Below are positions 26,523 through 34,711 of a stretch of DNA of 64,000 bases, piece after piece. Both the position numbers and the translations under genes were made by a program. Where the stretch lies: assembly GCF_014650035.1 (NCBI RefSeq), contig NZ_BMUE01000007.1:62001-126000 (forward strand). The letters are read 5' to 3'. Origin of the DNA: Streptomyces lucensis JCM 4490. Its GTDB lineage: Bacteria; Actinomycetota; Actinomycetes; Streptomycetales; Streptomycetaceae. Under the pieces are notes generated by a model, which saw only the letters and a list, made by a program, of their open reading frames with translations, did not search any database and was not told the DNA's origin. How positions within the stretch are numbered: position 1 is the first letter of the stretch; the number at the start of each line of letters is the position of its first letter.

Positions 26523-27269
26523 ATGCCCGCCAAGATGCTTCACGTTCCCACCGCGGACGGTCGCGCCGACGCCTTCGCCGCCTTTCCGGGCCACGGCGAA
26601 CGGCACCCAGGGGTGCTGATGTATCCCGACGGCTTCGGGATCCGGCCCGTGCTGCGGGAGATGGCCTGCGAACTGGCCGGTCACGGGTACTACGTACTCG
26701 TCCCCAATCTCTTCTACCGGCACGGCCCGGCGCCGGTGATCGAACTGCCCGAGTACATCGGGGAAGAGGCCCGGCCCGCGGTCTTCGCCCAGCTGATGCC
26801 CCTGCTCGAGGCGCATACGGCCGAACGGGTCCTGAGCGATGCCGCCGCCTACGTCAGGTTCCTCACCGCCCAGCCCGAGGTCGGCGCCGGGCCGGTCGCG
26901 GTGACCGGCTACTGCATCGGCGGCCTCCTGGCGATGCGCACGGCCGCGGCCCATCCCGGCCAGGTGGCAGCCGTCGCCGGATTCCACGGCCCCGTCGGCA
27001 TCGACGGGCCGGACGCCCTGCACCACCTCCTGTCCACGGTCACCGCCGAGGTCCACCTCGGCCACGCCGAGACCGACATGACGCCCGAAGCCCTCGGCGG
27101 GCTCAACCGGGCCCTGGAGGCGGCGGGCATCGGCTACACCTCCGAGATCTACCCCGGTACCGTCCACGGCTTCACGATGTCCGACACCGACGCCTTCGAC
27201 CCCGCGGCACTGCGGCACCACTGGGACCGGCTGCTGCCCCTCCTGGCCCGCACCCTGGCCCGCGGCTGA
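26523..27269 (+). CDS. dienelactone hydrolase-family protein
   Basis: A 248-residue alpha/beta hydrolase of the DLH family. The nucleophile is the Cys in VAVTGYCIGGLLAMRTA, the acid is Asp in HLGHAETDMTP and the base is His in YPGTVHGFTMSD, matching the Cys-Asp-His triad of the family. The lid segment ANLFYR-type sequence is VLVPNLFYRHGPAPVI. It acts on cytosolic lactones or esters; the true substrate is unknown. The ATG at 26523 follows ACAGGAGAATCC. The desaturase follows about 200 bases downstream on the same strand. Confidence 0.9.
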   Translation: MPAKMLHVPTADGRADAFAAFPGHGERHPGVLMYPDGFGIRPVLREMACELAGHGYYVLVPNLFYRHGPAPVIELPEYIGEEARPAVFAQLMPLLEAHTAERVLSDAAAYVRFLTAQPEVGAGPVAVTGYCIGGLLAMRTAAAHPGQVAAVAGFHGPVGIDGPDALHHLLSTVTAEVHLGHAETDMTPEALGGLNRALEAAGIGYTSEIYPGTVHGFTMSDTDAFDPAALRHHWDRLLPLLARTLARG

Positions 27270-27468
27270 GGGCAGGACGAGCGCGGCGCGCCGCATGGCC
27301 CGCGCGTTCGTCGAGGGCTGGTGGCGGAAGCCCGGAGGGGGGTTCTGCCTGCCGTCGTATCCGGGGGACCGGGGGGTAACCCCAGGTGTCCCGGGGGGGA
27401 ATGCCTCGCACGCGGAGGGTGGCTGGCAGGCTTCTTCGGGCGGCGGCACCGACAGGAGACTTCCGGGC

Positions 27469-28545
27469 ATGACGACTTCGCCCCAGGTCTCAGTGACCCC
27501 CGATACTTCTCCGGCCGTCGCGGAACGGCCCGGTGCCGGCGGCGGCAGCGACTTCGCACGGCTCTCCCGGCGGATAGCCGACGCCGGCCTGATGCGCCGG
27601 CGTCCCGGCTACTACGCGGCGCGCATCGGCTCGGTGACCGCGCTGTACGTGGCGGGCTGGGTGGCCTTCAGCCTCCTGGGCGACAGCTGGGTGCAGCTGG
27701 CCGTGGCGGCTTTCCTGGCCTTCGCGTTCGGGCAGGTCGCCCTGCTCGCGCACGACCTGGCCCACCGGCAGGTCTTCCGGCGGCGCCGGCCCAGCGAGAT
27801 CACGGGCATGCTGTTCGGGAACCTGGGCGTGGGTATGAGTTACGGCTGGTGGATGAACAAGCACACGCGTCACCACGCCAACCCCAACCACGAGGACCTG
27901 GACCCCGACGTCGCCCCCGACATCCTGGTGTGGTCCACCGACCAGGCGCGCGCCAGCCGAGGTCTGGCGCGTGTGATCGGTGGACACCAGGCCCTGCTCT
28001 TCTTCCCGTTGCTGACCCTCGAAGGCCTCAACCTGCATGTCGCGAGCCTGCGGGCGCTGCGTTCGCCGTACATGAGGAGGCGAACGCTGGAAGGCGCCCT
28101 CCTCCTGCTGCACATCGCGGGTCTGCTGTCCGCCCTGTTCCTGGTCCTTCCGCCGGGCAAGGCGGTGGCGTTCCTGGCGGTGAACCAGTGCCTGTTCGGC
28201 GTGTATCTCGGCTGCACCTTCGCCCCGAACCACAAGGGAATGCCCACCTTCACGGGTGACGAGCGGCCCGACTTCCTGCGGCGCCAGGTCCTCACCTCCC
28301 GCAACGTGCGCGGCGGCCGGTTCACCGACGTGATGCTCGGCGGCCTCAACTACCAGATAGAGCACCACCTGTTCCCGAGCATGCCCACGCCCCATCTGCG
28401 CCGCGCCCAGGCCGTCGTGCGGCGGTACTGCGCCGAGACCGGAGTGCCCTACCACGAGACGGGACTGATCCGCTCCTACCGAGAGGCCCTGGCCCACCTG
28501 CACCGGGTGGGGGAGCCGATCAGGCGGCAGCGCAGGGGACGGTGA
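27469..28545 (+). CDS. membrane fatty acid desaturase
   Basis: A 358-residue membrane-bound di-iron desaturase. The three histidine boxes are HDLAH (about residue 100), HTRHH (about 136) and QIEHH (about 300), and four hydrophobic segments place them on the cytoplasmic face. It introduces a cis double bond into acyl chains, probably as an acyl-CoA or phospholipid desaturase with ferredoxin as electron donor. The ATG at 27469 follows GACAGGAGAC. The stop is only 15 bases from that of the convergent rph gene. No ferredoxin or reductase gene is adjacent. Confidence 0.92.
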   Translation: MTTSPQVSVTPDTSPAVAERPGAGGGSDFARLSRRIADAGLMRRRPGYYAARIGSVTALYVAGWVAFSLLGDSWVQLAVAAFLAFAFGQVALLAHDLAHRQVFRRRRPSEITGMLFGNLGVGMSYGWWMNKHTRHHANPNHEDLDPDVAPDILVWSTDQARASRGLARVIGGHQALLFFPLLTLEGLNLHVASLRALRSPYMRRRTLEGALLLLHIAGLLSALFLVLPPGKAVAFLAVNQCLFGVYLGCTFAPNHKGMPTFTGDERPDFLRRQVLTSRNVRGGRFTDVMLGGLNYQIEHHLFPSMPTPHLRRAQAVVRRYCAETGVPYHETGLIRSYREALAHLHRVGEPIRRQRRGR

Positions 28546-28560
28546 CACCGACGTGGCCGG

Positions 28561-31158
28561 TCAGGAGAGGATCTCGACGTACCCGTCGGTTCCGTGCACC
28601 CGGATCCGCTGCCCGTCGCGGATCAGCCGGGTGGCCCGCTCCACACCCACCACGGCAGGCAGACCGTACTCCCGGGCGATCACCGCGCCGTGCGTCATCA
28701 GGCCGCCCACCTCCGTCACCAACCCGGCGATTCCGACGAACAGCGGGGACCAGCTCGGATCCGTGTAGGCCGTGACCAGGATGTCACCCGCCTGGAGATC
28801 GGCCTCCGCGATGTCGAGGATCACGCGGGCCCTCCCCTCCACGGTCCCGGCGGAGACCGGCAGGCCGGTCAGGGCACCGGCCGGCACGTCGTCGCGCCGG
28901 TACGCCCCGGTGACGGACTCACCGTCCGACGTCAGTACCCGGGGCGGAGTGAGCGCCCGGTACGACCGGAAGTCGTCCTTGCGCCGCTGGATGAGCCGGT
29001 CGTCCACCTGGTTCGAGCAGACGACGTCATGGAACTCCTGGAACGTGAGGTAGAAGACGTCCTCCGTCGCGGCGAGCACACCGGCCCGCACCAGGCGCTC
29101 GGCCTCGCCCAGCAAGGCCTGCTTGTAGACGAAGTAGCGGCTGACGATGCCGTACTTCGGGTACTCCCGGTATCCGATGAAGGTCCGGACCCGGTCGATC
29201 ATCCGCTTGGCCTCACGGGCCTTCTGCTCCCCGTCCGGCAGGGCGCTCAGGCGGGACAGCACGTCCTGCTCCTTCTTCCACGCCTCCTGGCGCCCCTGCT
29301 CGAAGCGCCGCTCGGCGGCACCGGGTTCGAAGTTCCTGATGTTGTCGAGGATCACCGGCACGAGCATGCCGGGGCGCTCGCGCCAACGCGGCCTCGTGAT
29401 GTCGATCTCGCCGACGCAGCGCATGCCGTACCGGTCGAGGTAGCCCTCGATGGCGTCGCGTGCTTCCGTCCCGCCCGTGAGCTTCGGCAACTCGGCCAGG
29501 AAGTCCTCGTCCCCGACGCCCCGCAGGAAGGCGACCACCTCCGCGTGCGGGCGGATCGCGTCCGCCACGTCGAGCAGCGCGAGTCCCATCTCCGACGTGA
29601 CGTTGCCGGGGGCGGACAGCGTGAGCGTGTCGGCCGCGTTCTTCTCGCCGAGCCACTCCCGCAGCTTGTCATTGAGCCACCACGTGGCCTCCATCCCCGC
29701 CATGATCACCTGAATGCTCAGCGGGTCACCGAGGGCTCGTTTGTGCTCCTCGAAGGACTCCAGCAGGAACGCGAACAGCGCCGGCCCGGTCTTCGTCCGG
29801 ATGTCGCGCTCCAGCGCGGTGACGGACGCCTCGCTGCGCTCGATCAGCGCGGTGACGATGGCCGGATCCGTCTCGATCGGCGCGGAGGGGCCGCCGGCCG
29901 GCGGCCCGCCGGGACCCTCGTCCGGGAGCGACGGGACGAAGCCGTCGCGGTCCAGGACGGTCTCCAGCGCGTCCCTGGTCAGTGGATCGGACTTCCCCAC
30001 GAGGTCCAGCAGAGCGGCTCGGCTCGCGGGCGAGGCCAGGCGCGACGTGACATCGACGAACAGCCTCCCGCCTGCGGCATGCATCGGCACCATGGCCGTC
30101 AGCTGCCACATGGAGAGCCCCAGAGGCTTCATGGGGTCGGTCATCATCTGCTGGTGGCCGACGGAGACGTACACGTGATTGCCCTGGTCACCCGCGTCGG
30201 GGACAGGGAACAGCGTCGTGATCGGCCGGCTCTGGACGATATGGAAGTCGTCGTCGACCAGGCACCACTCGATGTCCTGCGGGCGGCCGAAGTGCGCCTC
30301 GATCCGCCGCCCGAGCCGCACGAGCCGGAGGACCTGCGCATGCGTCAGCGCGGGCTGCTCCTGCCGCGGCGAGTCGATCGCCACTTCCCGCGTACCGCCG
30401 TCCGGCAGGGCACGAACGGCTCGCCGCTTGGAAGCGATCGCCTCGGCGACGACTTCACCGTCACGCACCTTGAAGACGTCCGGGTTCACCAGCCCCGACA
30501 CCAGTGCCTCACCGAGACCGAAGCCGGCGTCCACGGTGGCGACCTTCCGGTTGCCCGTCACGGGGTCGGCCGTGAACAGGACGCCTGCGGCGTGCGGGAA
30601 GACCATCCGCTGCACGACGACGGCCATGCGAACCGTACGGTGGTCGATTCCGTTGCGCCCACGGTAGGTGACGGCCCGCTCGGTGAACAGCGAGGCCCAG
30701 CACCGGCTGACGTACTCGAGGACCGCCGTCGCCCCCACGACGTTCAGATACGAGTCCTGCTGGCCCGCGAAGGAGACGGTCGGCAGGTCCTCCGCCGTCG
30801 CGCTGGACCTGACGGCGTAGGCGGCCCGCTCACCGTTCCGGACGAGCGCACGGGTGATCTCCGCCGCGACATCGCCGGGCACGGCGATCCCCTCGATGCT
30901 CCGTCGGATCTGCGCGCTGACCGTCCGGATCGCCTCCCGGTCGTCCGGGTCCAGACGCGACAGCCGGTCGAGCCCGTCGTCGATCGAAGGCGCCTGCTCC
31001 ACGATCCGCCGGAAGGCGTCCGTCGTCACGCAGAACCCGGCCGGCACGCGGAGGCCCGCGATACGTGACAGTCCGCCCAGGTTCGCGCCCTTGCCGCCGA
31101 CGGTCCCGACCTGCCCGCCGTCGACCTCATTCAGGTCCAACACGTACTGCTCGATCAC
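28561..31158 (-). CDS. rph: rifampin phosphotransferase
   Basis: An 865-residue, three-domain enzyme that inactivates rifamycins by transferring the ATP beta-phosphate to the C21 hydroxyl. The ATP-grasp part begins GGKGANLGGLSRIAGLRVPA and continues YAVRSSATAEDLPTVSFAGQ and VVVQRMVFPHAAGVLFTADP. The rifampin-binding domain is in the middle. The C-terminal swivelling His domain carries the catalytic His near residue 823 in EVGGLMTHGAVIAREYG. Length and order match Rph rather than PEP synthase. The GTG at 31158 follows GGAGGTGTCCCA. A perfect rifamycin-associated element lies 314 bases upstream, so rifamycin induction is expected. Confidence 0.93.
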   Translation of the reverse strand: MIEQYVLDLNEVDGGQVGTVGGKGANLGGLSRIAGLRVPAGFCVTTDAFRRIVEQAPSIDDGLDRLSRLDPDDREAIRTVSAQIRRSIEGIAVPGDVAAEITRALVRNGERAAYAVRSSATAEDLPTVSFAGQQDSYLNVVGATAVLEYVSRCWASLFTERAVTYRGRNGIDHRTVRMAVVVQRMVFPHAAGVLFTADPVTGNRKVATVDAGFGLGEALVSGLVNPDVFKVRDGEVVAEAIASKRRAVRALPDGGTREVAIDSPRQEQPALTHAQVLRLVRLGRRIEAHFGRPQDIEWCLVDDDFHIVQSRPITTLFPVPDAGDQGNHVYVSVGHQQMMTDPMKPLGLSMWQLTAMVPMHAAGGRLFVDVTSRLASPASRAALLDLVGKSDPLTRDALETVLDRDGFVPSLPDEGPGGPPAGGPSAPIETDPAIVTALIERSEASVTALERDIRTKTGPALFAFLLESFEEHKRALGDPLSIQVIMAGMEATWWLNDKLREWLGEKNAADTLTLSAPGNVTSEMGLALLDVADAIRPHAEVVAFLRGVGDEDFLAELPKLTGGTEARDAIEGYLDRYGMRCVGEIDITRPRWRERPGMLVPVILDNIRNFEPGAAERRFEQGRQEAWKKEQDVLSRLSALPDGEQKAREAKRMIDRVRTFIGYREYPKYGIVSRYFVYKQALLGEAERLVRAGVLAATEDVFYLTFQEFHDVVCSNQVDDRLIQRRKDDFRSYRALTPPRVLTSDGESVTGAYRRDDVPAGALTGLPVSAGTVEGRARVILDIAEADLQAGDILVTAYTDPSWSPLFVGIAGLVTEVGGLMTHGAVIAREYGLPAVVGVERATRLIRDGQRIRVHGTDGYVEILS

Positions 31159-31471
31159 TGGGACACCTCCGCGGCGGCCGTGCTCCGGTGCACTGCGCCG
31201 GCCGATCGATTCACCGGCGGCTCCAACTCCGTGGAACCCCGTGGTGGGCACGTACTCATCTCCGCCTGCCTTCCCGCTGACGAGCCGGAAGGCCACTCCG
31301 CCCGGTCGGGGGCCGCGCACACCCGCGCCTTCGCCCCGAGCACCCGTAACCGCACTGCCTCTCCTGCCACTGGTACGACATCGCCGCGCCCCCGTACGGC
31401 GGCCACGACAGAGAAGTCGTGCGCCGTTTCCGCAGGTTGTGGGCTCGGCCGACGATTCTGCGCCATGCCCC
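31159..31471. other. rph leader/promoter region
   Basis: The minus-strand region between the rifamycin-associated element and the rph GTG is 313 bases long with no internal gene that I can support. The rph frame remains open through it but has no family similarity there. It is likely a long 5' leader plus promoter. Confidence 0.5.
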
Positions 31472-31490
31472 GGGCCTTGCCGCAAGCCCC
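31472..31490 (-). promoter_or_regulatory. rifamycin-associated element (RAE) of rph
   Basis: On the minus strand the sequence is GGGGCTTGCGGCAAGGCCC, a 19-bp imperfect inverted repeat identical to the RAE consensus as I remember it from work on rifampin-inactivating genes in actinomycetes. It is oriented toward rph, 314 bases before its start codon. These elements mediate induction by rifamycins acting on RNA polymerase. It directly supports the rph identification. Confidence 0.88.
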
Positions 31491-31639
31491 CCGGTGCGCT
31501 ATAAGTTGAGAGAGGCAAGGGGATGGATCTCCTTGCCTTTTCCTGTCGCCGTCCGCTCCAACCGCCCCTGCGCGAGGTTCCGGTGCGGCGCTGACCGCGA
31601 TACGCGTCGTCGCCGCGGACAGACATCGGCCGCGGCCCT

Positions 31640-32243
31640 GCGGGCGGGCCACCGCGTGCCGCGGATCGGTTACGCCTGGTCGGCGGTCGGCCGCCACACC
31701 CCCGCGTTCCAGCGCCGCTGGGCCCGGACGCACCCCGACACGGACCTGCACCTGGTCCGCGTGAACTCGGCGACCGCCGGACTGACGGAAGGCGCCTGCA
31801 ACCTCTCCGCCGTCCGCAAGCCGCTGGAGGGCCGTCGCTTCGACGCGGCCATCATCGGCCTCGAGCGACGCCTGTGCGCCCTGTCCGCCGAGGACCCCCT
31901 GGCCGCGCGCAGAACCCTGCGCCTGGCCGACCTCGGCGACCGCGTCCTGCTGATCGACAGGCGGACCGGCACGACCACCCCCGAGCTGTGGCCGCCCGGT
32001 TCCCGCCCGGAGACCGAGGACACTCGCGACATCGACGACTGGCTCACCGTGATCTCCAGCGGACGCGGTGTCGGCATGACGGCGGAATCCACCGCGCACC
32101 AGTACCCCAGGCCCGGCGTCCTCTACCGGCCGGTCCGCGACGCCGAGCCCATCGCCGTACGCCTCGCGTGGTGGCGGAACGACCCGCATCCCTCGACCCA
32201 GGCGGCGATCGAACTGCTCACCGCCCTCTACCGGGGCGAATGA
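31640..32243 (+). pseudogene. LysR regulator remnant lacking the HTH domain
   Basis: The frame ending at 32243 encodes a LysR effector-binding domain: LRAGHRVPRIGYAWSAVGRH, HPDTDLHLVRVNSATAGLTE, DAAIIGLERRLCALSAEDPL and GRGVGMTAESTAHQY. The N-terminal winged helix expected upstream is absent; before 31640 the frame holds only Arg/Pro-rich noise running into the RAE of the divergent rph. A truncated protein might be made from an internal start, but it could not bind DNA in the usual way. It therefore looks like a decapitated gene. Confidence 0.75.
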
Positions 32244-32627
32244 CACACCCCGCGGGCTCACCCGGCCGCCGGTCGGCCCGCACCGAGGGAACGGGGCCGT
32301 CCATCGCAGGCTGCGGTGCGGGGCCCACTGCCTGCCGGTGGCACGGCGCCGGGGCGGGCGAGCACGTCGGAGCCGTCGGCGGCCTGGGCCAGCCGCAGCA
32401 GGTGGGCGCGTTCGGCGTCGTCCTGGTGACTCGCCGGCCGCCGGGATGAGCGGTTACCTGGAGCAGAGGCATTCCCCGGGCGGCGCGCAGCCGCCCCGAA
32501 CGGGTACCCGGCCGGGCAGCGCGCGCAGGACGAAGGCGCCCTCGCGCGTCCCCGGTGCGCCTCCTCACGGCACGGCGGCCCGCGGCCCGCCCCAGGCCCG
32601 CCCCGCAGCGAACGAAAGGACTCTCCC
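32244..32627. other. intergenic region upstream of alcohol dehydrogenase
   Basis: No intact gene in 384 bases. On the minus strand near 32330..32430 the reading DDAERAHLLRLAQAADGSDV resembles the region just after the HTH of MmyB-type XRE regulators, which often diverge from alcohol dehydrogenases. The HTH itself and the C-terminal MmyB domain are missing. The last 60 bases hold the promoter and the GAAAGGA ribosome binding site of the dehydrogenase gene. Confidence 0.4.
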
Positions 32628-33644
32628 ATGCGCGGAGCAGTGATTCACGCCCCCGGCGATGTGCGCTTCGAGACACTCGGCGACCCCAAGATCCTGCAGC
32701 CCACCGACGCCATCATCCGTACGGCGGTCACCTGTGTGTGCGGCTCCGACCTGTGGCCCTGGCGTGGCCTCGACGCGACCGACGAGGCACACCCGATGGG
32801 GCACGAGTACGTCGGCTTCGTGGAGGAGGTAGGGGCCGAGGTCACCGCGGTCGAGCCGGGGCAGTTCGTCGTCGGCTCCTTCGCGACCTCCGACAATACC
32901 TGCGCGAACTGCCGCAACGGCTTCCAGTCCAACTGCCTGAACCGCGAGTTCATGAGCACCTGCCAGGCCGAGCACGTGCGCATTCCCAACGCCCAGGGCA
33001 CCCTGGTCGCCACCGGCGACGTGCCGGACGAGGAGTTCTGGCCCGGCCTGCTGGCCGTGTCCGACGTGATGGGCACCGGCTGGTACGCCGCCGACGCCGC
33101 CGAGGTCAGGCCCGGATCCACCGCCGTGGTCGTCGGCGACGGCGCGGTCGGCCTGTGCGCGGTGATCGCGGCGAAGGAGATGGGAGCGGAGCGGATCATC
33201 GCCATGAGCCGTCACGAGTCCCGCCAGCGGCTCGCCCGCGAGTTCGGCGCCACCGACATCGTCACCGAACGTGGCGAAGACGGCGTCGCCCGGATCAAGG
33301 ACCTCACCGACGGCATCGGCGCCGATTCCGTCCTGGAGTGCGTCGGCACCGCCCAGGCCATGCGCCAGGCCCTGCACGCGGCACGGCCGGGCGGCAACGT
33401 CGGCTTCGTCGGCGTTCCCCACGAGGTGGCGATCGACGGCCAGGAGCTCTTCTTCTCCCACGTCGGCCTGCGCGGCGGCCCCGCCCCCGTGCGCCGCTAC
33501 CTGCCCGACCTGATCGACCGCGTCCTGAGCGGCCGCATCGATCCGGGCAGGGTCTTCGACCTCACGCTGCCCCTGGACCAGGTCGCCGAGGGCTACAAGG
33601 CCATGGACGAACGCCGCGCCATCAAGGCGCTCCTCCGGCCCTGA
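32628..33644 (+). CDS. zinc-dependent alcohol dehydrogenase family protein
   Basis: A 338-residue medium-chain dehydrogenase. The catalytic zinc ligands are Cys in VTCVCGSDLWPW and the His-Glu of PMGHEYVGFVEEVG, and a structural-zinc-like cysteine cluster appears in DNTCANCRNGFQSNCLNREF. The NAD(P) fold carries VVVGDGAVGLCAVIAAKEMG. The C-terminal half (GGPAPVRRYLPDLIDRVLSG) is usual for the threonine dehydrogenase-like group. The substrate is not known. The ATG at 32628 has GAAAGGA upstream. The divergent regulator that often accompanies such genes seems to have decayed. Confidence 0.9.
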   Translation: MRGAVIHAPGDVRFETLGDPKILQPTDAIIRTAVTCVCGSDLWPWRGLDATDEAHPMGHEYVGFVEEVGAEVTAVEPGQFVVGSFATSDNTCANCRNGFQSNCLNREFMSTCQAEHVRIPNAQGTLVATGDVPDEEFWPGLLAVSDVMGTGWYAADAAEVRPGSTAVVVGDGAVGLCAVIAAKEMGAERIIAMSRHESRQRLAREFGATDIVTERGEDGVARIKDLTDGIGADSVLECVGTAQAMRQALHAARPGGNVGFVGVPHEVAIDGQELFFSHVGLRGGPAPVRRYLPDLIDRVLSGRIDPGRVFDLTLPLDQVAEGYKAMDERRAIKALLRP

Positions 33645-33806
33645 CCCCCGCCGCCACTCCTGCGGCACGCGCGCCGTCGCGTTCGACATCCCGTGAGCCG
33701 GCGGCCCGACCGTGTGGGCCGCGGCGCCGAATCGTGTCGCGGAAGCCGGGCAGGAGGGATCGTAACCAGCAGCGCGGTCTCAGGAGGACGGCGTTCGGCA
33801 GGATGG

Positions 33807-33864
33807 GGGAGCGCATGCCTGAACTGGAACTGAACGGGAGCGCATGCCTGAACTGGAACTGAAC
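33807..33864 (+). repeat. 29-bp perfect tandem duplication over a start region
   Basis: The unit beginning GGGAGCGCATGCCTGAACTG occurs twice without a gap (33807..33835 and 33836..33864). It duplicates the ribosome binding region, the ATG and six codons of the small membrane protein gene. Because 29 is not a multiple of three, the upstream ATG (33815) now opens a 15-codon ORF that stops at 33860..33862, inside the true gene. Confidence 0.9.
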
Positions 33865-34044
33865 GTGGGGCAGAAGGCCACGGTCCGCAGGTACTTCCGG
33901 TTCGCGACCACACTGATGGTGATCGGCGTCGTCGCTCTGACCGCAGGAGCTGTCACCGGCTACACCCGAGCCTGGATCGGTGTGGCCATCATCTTCTTGA
34001 TGTGGGCCCTGTTCGCCGTGTGGTACAGAGCGCTGGAGCGCTGA
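33844..34044 (+). CDS. small two-helix membrane protein
   Basis: A 66-residue protein with two membrane segments (TTLMVIGVVALTAGAVTGYT and WIGVAIIFLMWALFAVWY), a short cytoplasmic head MPELELNVGQKATVRRYFRF and almost no tail. Its function is unknown. The ATG at 33844, in the second copy of a 29-bp tandem duplication, is the only in-frame start. Ribosomes starting at the duplicate ATG 33815 would end at a TGA overlapping codons 6-7 of this gene, so translation may be coupled. Confidence 0.7.
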   Translation: MPELELNVGQKATVRRYFRFATTLMVIGVVALTAGAVTGYTRAWIGVAIIFLMWALFAVWYRALER

Positions 34045-34141
34045 CTCGACCAGGGCCTGACAGCGGATTGCAGCTCGTGTGCCGGCCGGAGTCCCGCAGC
34101 CGGTGGCGGCCCGGGTGAGCGGGAACCGTCCGGGGGAGGGG

Positions 34142-34585
34142 TCAGAGGTCGGCGCAGATGTCTCGGGCCTTCGCCAGCTCCTTCCTCACCTGGGCGTCGA
34201 CCTCGAAGACCAGGCGATGGCGGTTCACCGCGCGGGAGATGGCCCTGGCGAGCGGCTTGTACGAGGAGTCGCCCGCGGCCGCCGCCGTGGCCAGGTCGAA
34301 GGCGCCCGCGAAGCGGTACAGCGACTGCTCGCCCGACGGCCCCTTCGCCGAAAGCTTCGACTCGTGCACGCCGGCCAGCGCGTCGCACGCGCCCCGGGCG
34401 TCGCCCCGTGCGCTGCTGTCCGCGTCCGAGGTGCCCTCGGCCAGTGCCCAGGCCGCGCCCACGCCCGCGCCGCCCACCACCAGCCCGAGAACGAGAGCGG
34501 TCACCAGCGGCCCGCGCTTGCGGGTCGGCGTGGACGGGATCGAGGGGGCCTGGTCCGGCTGCTGTGCTTGCATGTACACGACCAT
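34142..34585 (-). CDS. single-span membrane protein of unknown function
   Basis: A 147-residue protein. A Pro/Gln-rich cytoplasmic head (MQAQQPDQAPSIPSTPTRKR) precedes one membrane anchor (GPLVTALVLGLVVGGAGVGA, about 25-48). The extracytoplasmic domain is about 95 residues long and helical, with two cysteines (GACDALAGVHE, ARDICADL). Starts at 34585 and 34573 are both possible. Such proteins are common in Streptomyces, without known role. It is divergent from tap. Confidence 0.72.
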   Translation of the reverse strand: MVVYMQAQQPDQAPSIPSTPTRKRGPLVTALVLGLVVGGAGVGAAWALAEGTSDADSSARGDARGACDALAGVHESKLSAKGPSGEQSLYRFAGAFDLATAAAAGDSSYKPLARAISRAVNRHRLVFEVDAQVRKELAKARDICADL

Positions 34586-34711
34586 AACGGGTGCTCCCCT
34601 ATGCGCTCCGGTGCGTCGTCGCCCTTGCCTGCGCCCTCTGCGCGATCCAGGGAGCGTTTCACCGAGTGATCCGCTGTGTCACCGGTGTAGGGTGCTGCTG
34701 GAGGTGGCCCG

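Noticed and set aside
28594..31068. 824-codon plus-strand ORF opposite rph
   Set aside because: Antisense frame artefact; the minus strand encodes an unmistakable Rph with its catalytic His.
28561..31158. Phosphoenolpyruvate synthase as the identity of the rph gene
   Set aside because: Length, the order of ATP-grasp, middle and His domains, and the upstream rifamycin-associated element fit Rph better.
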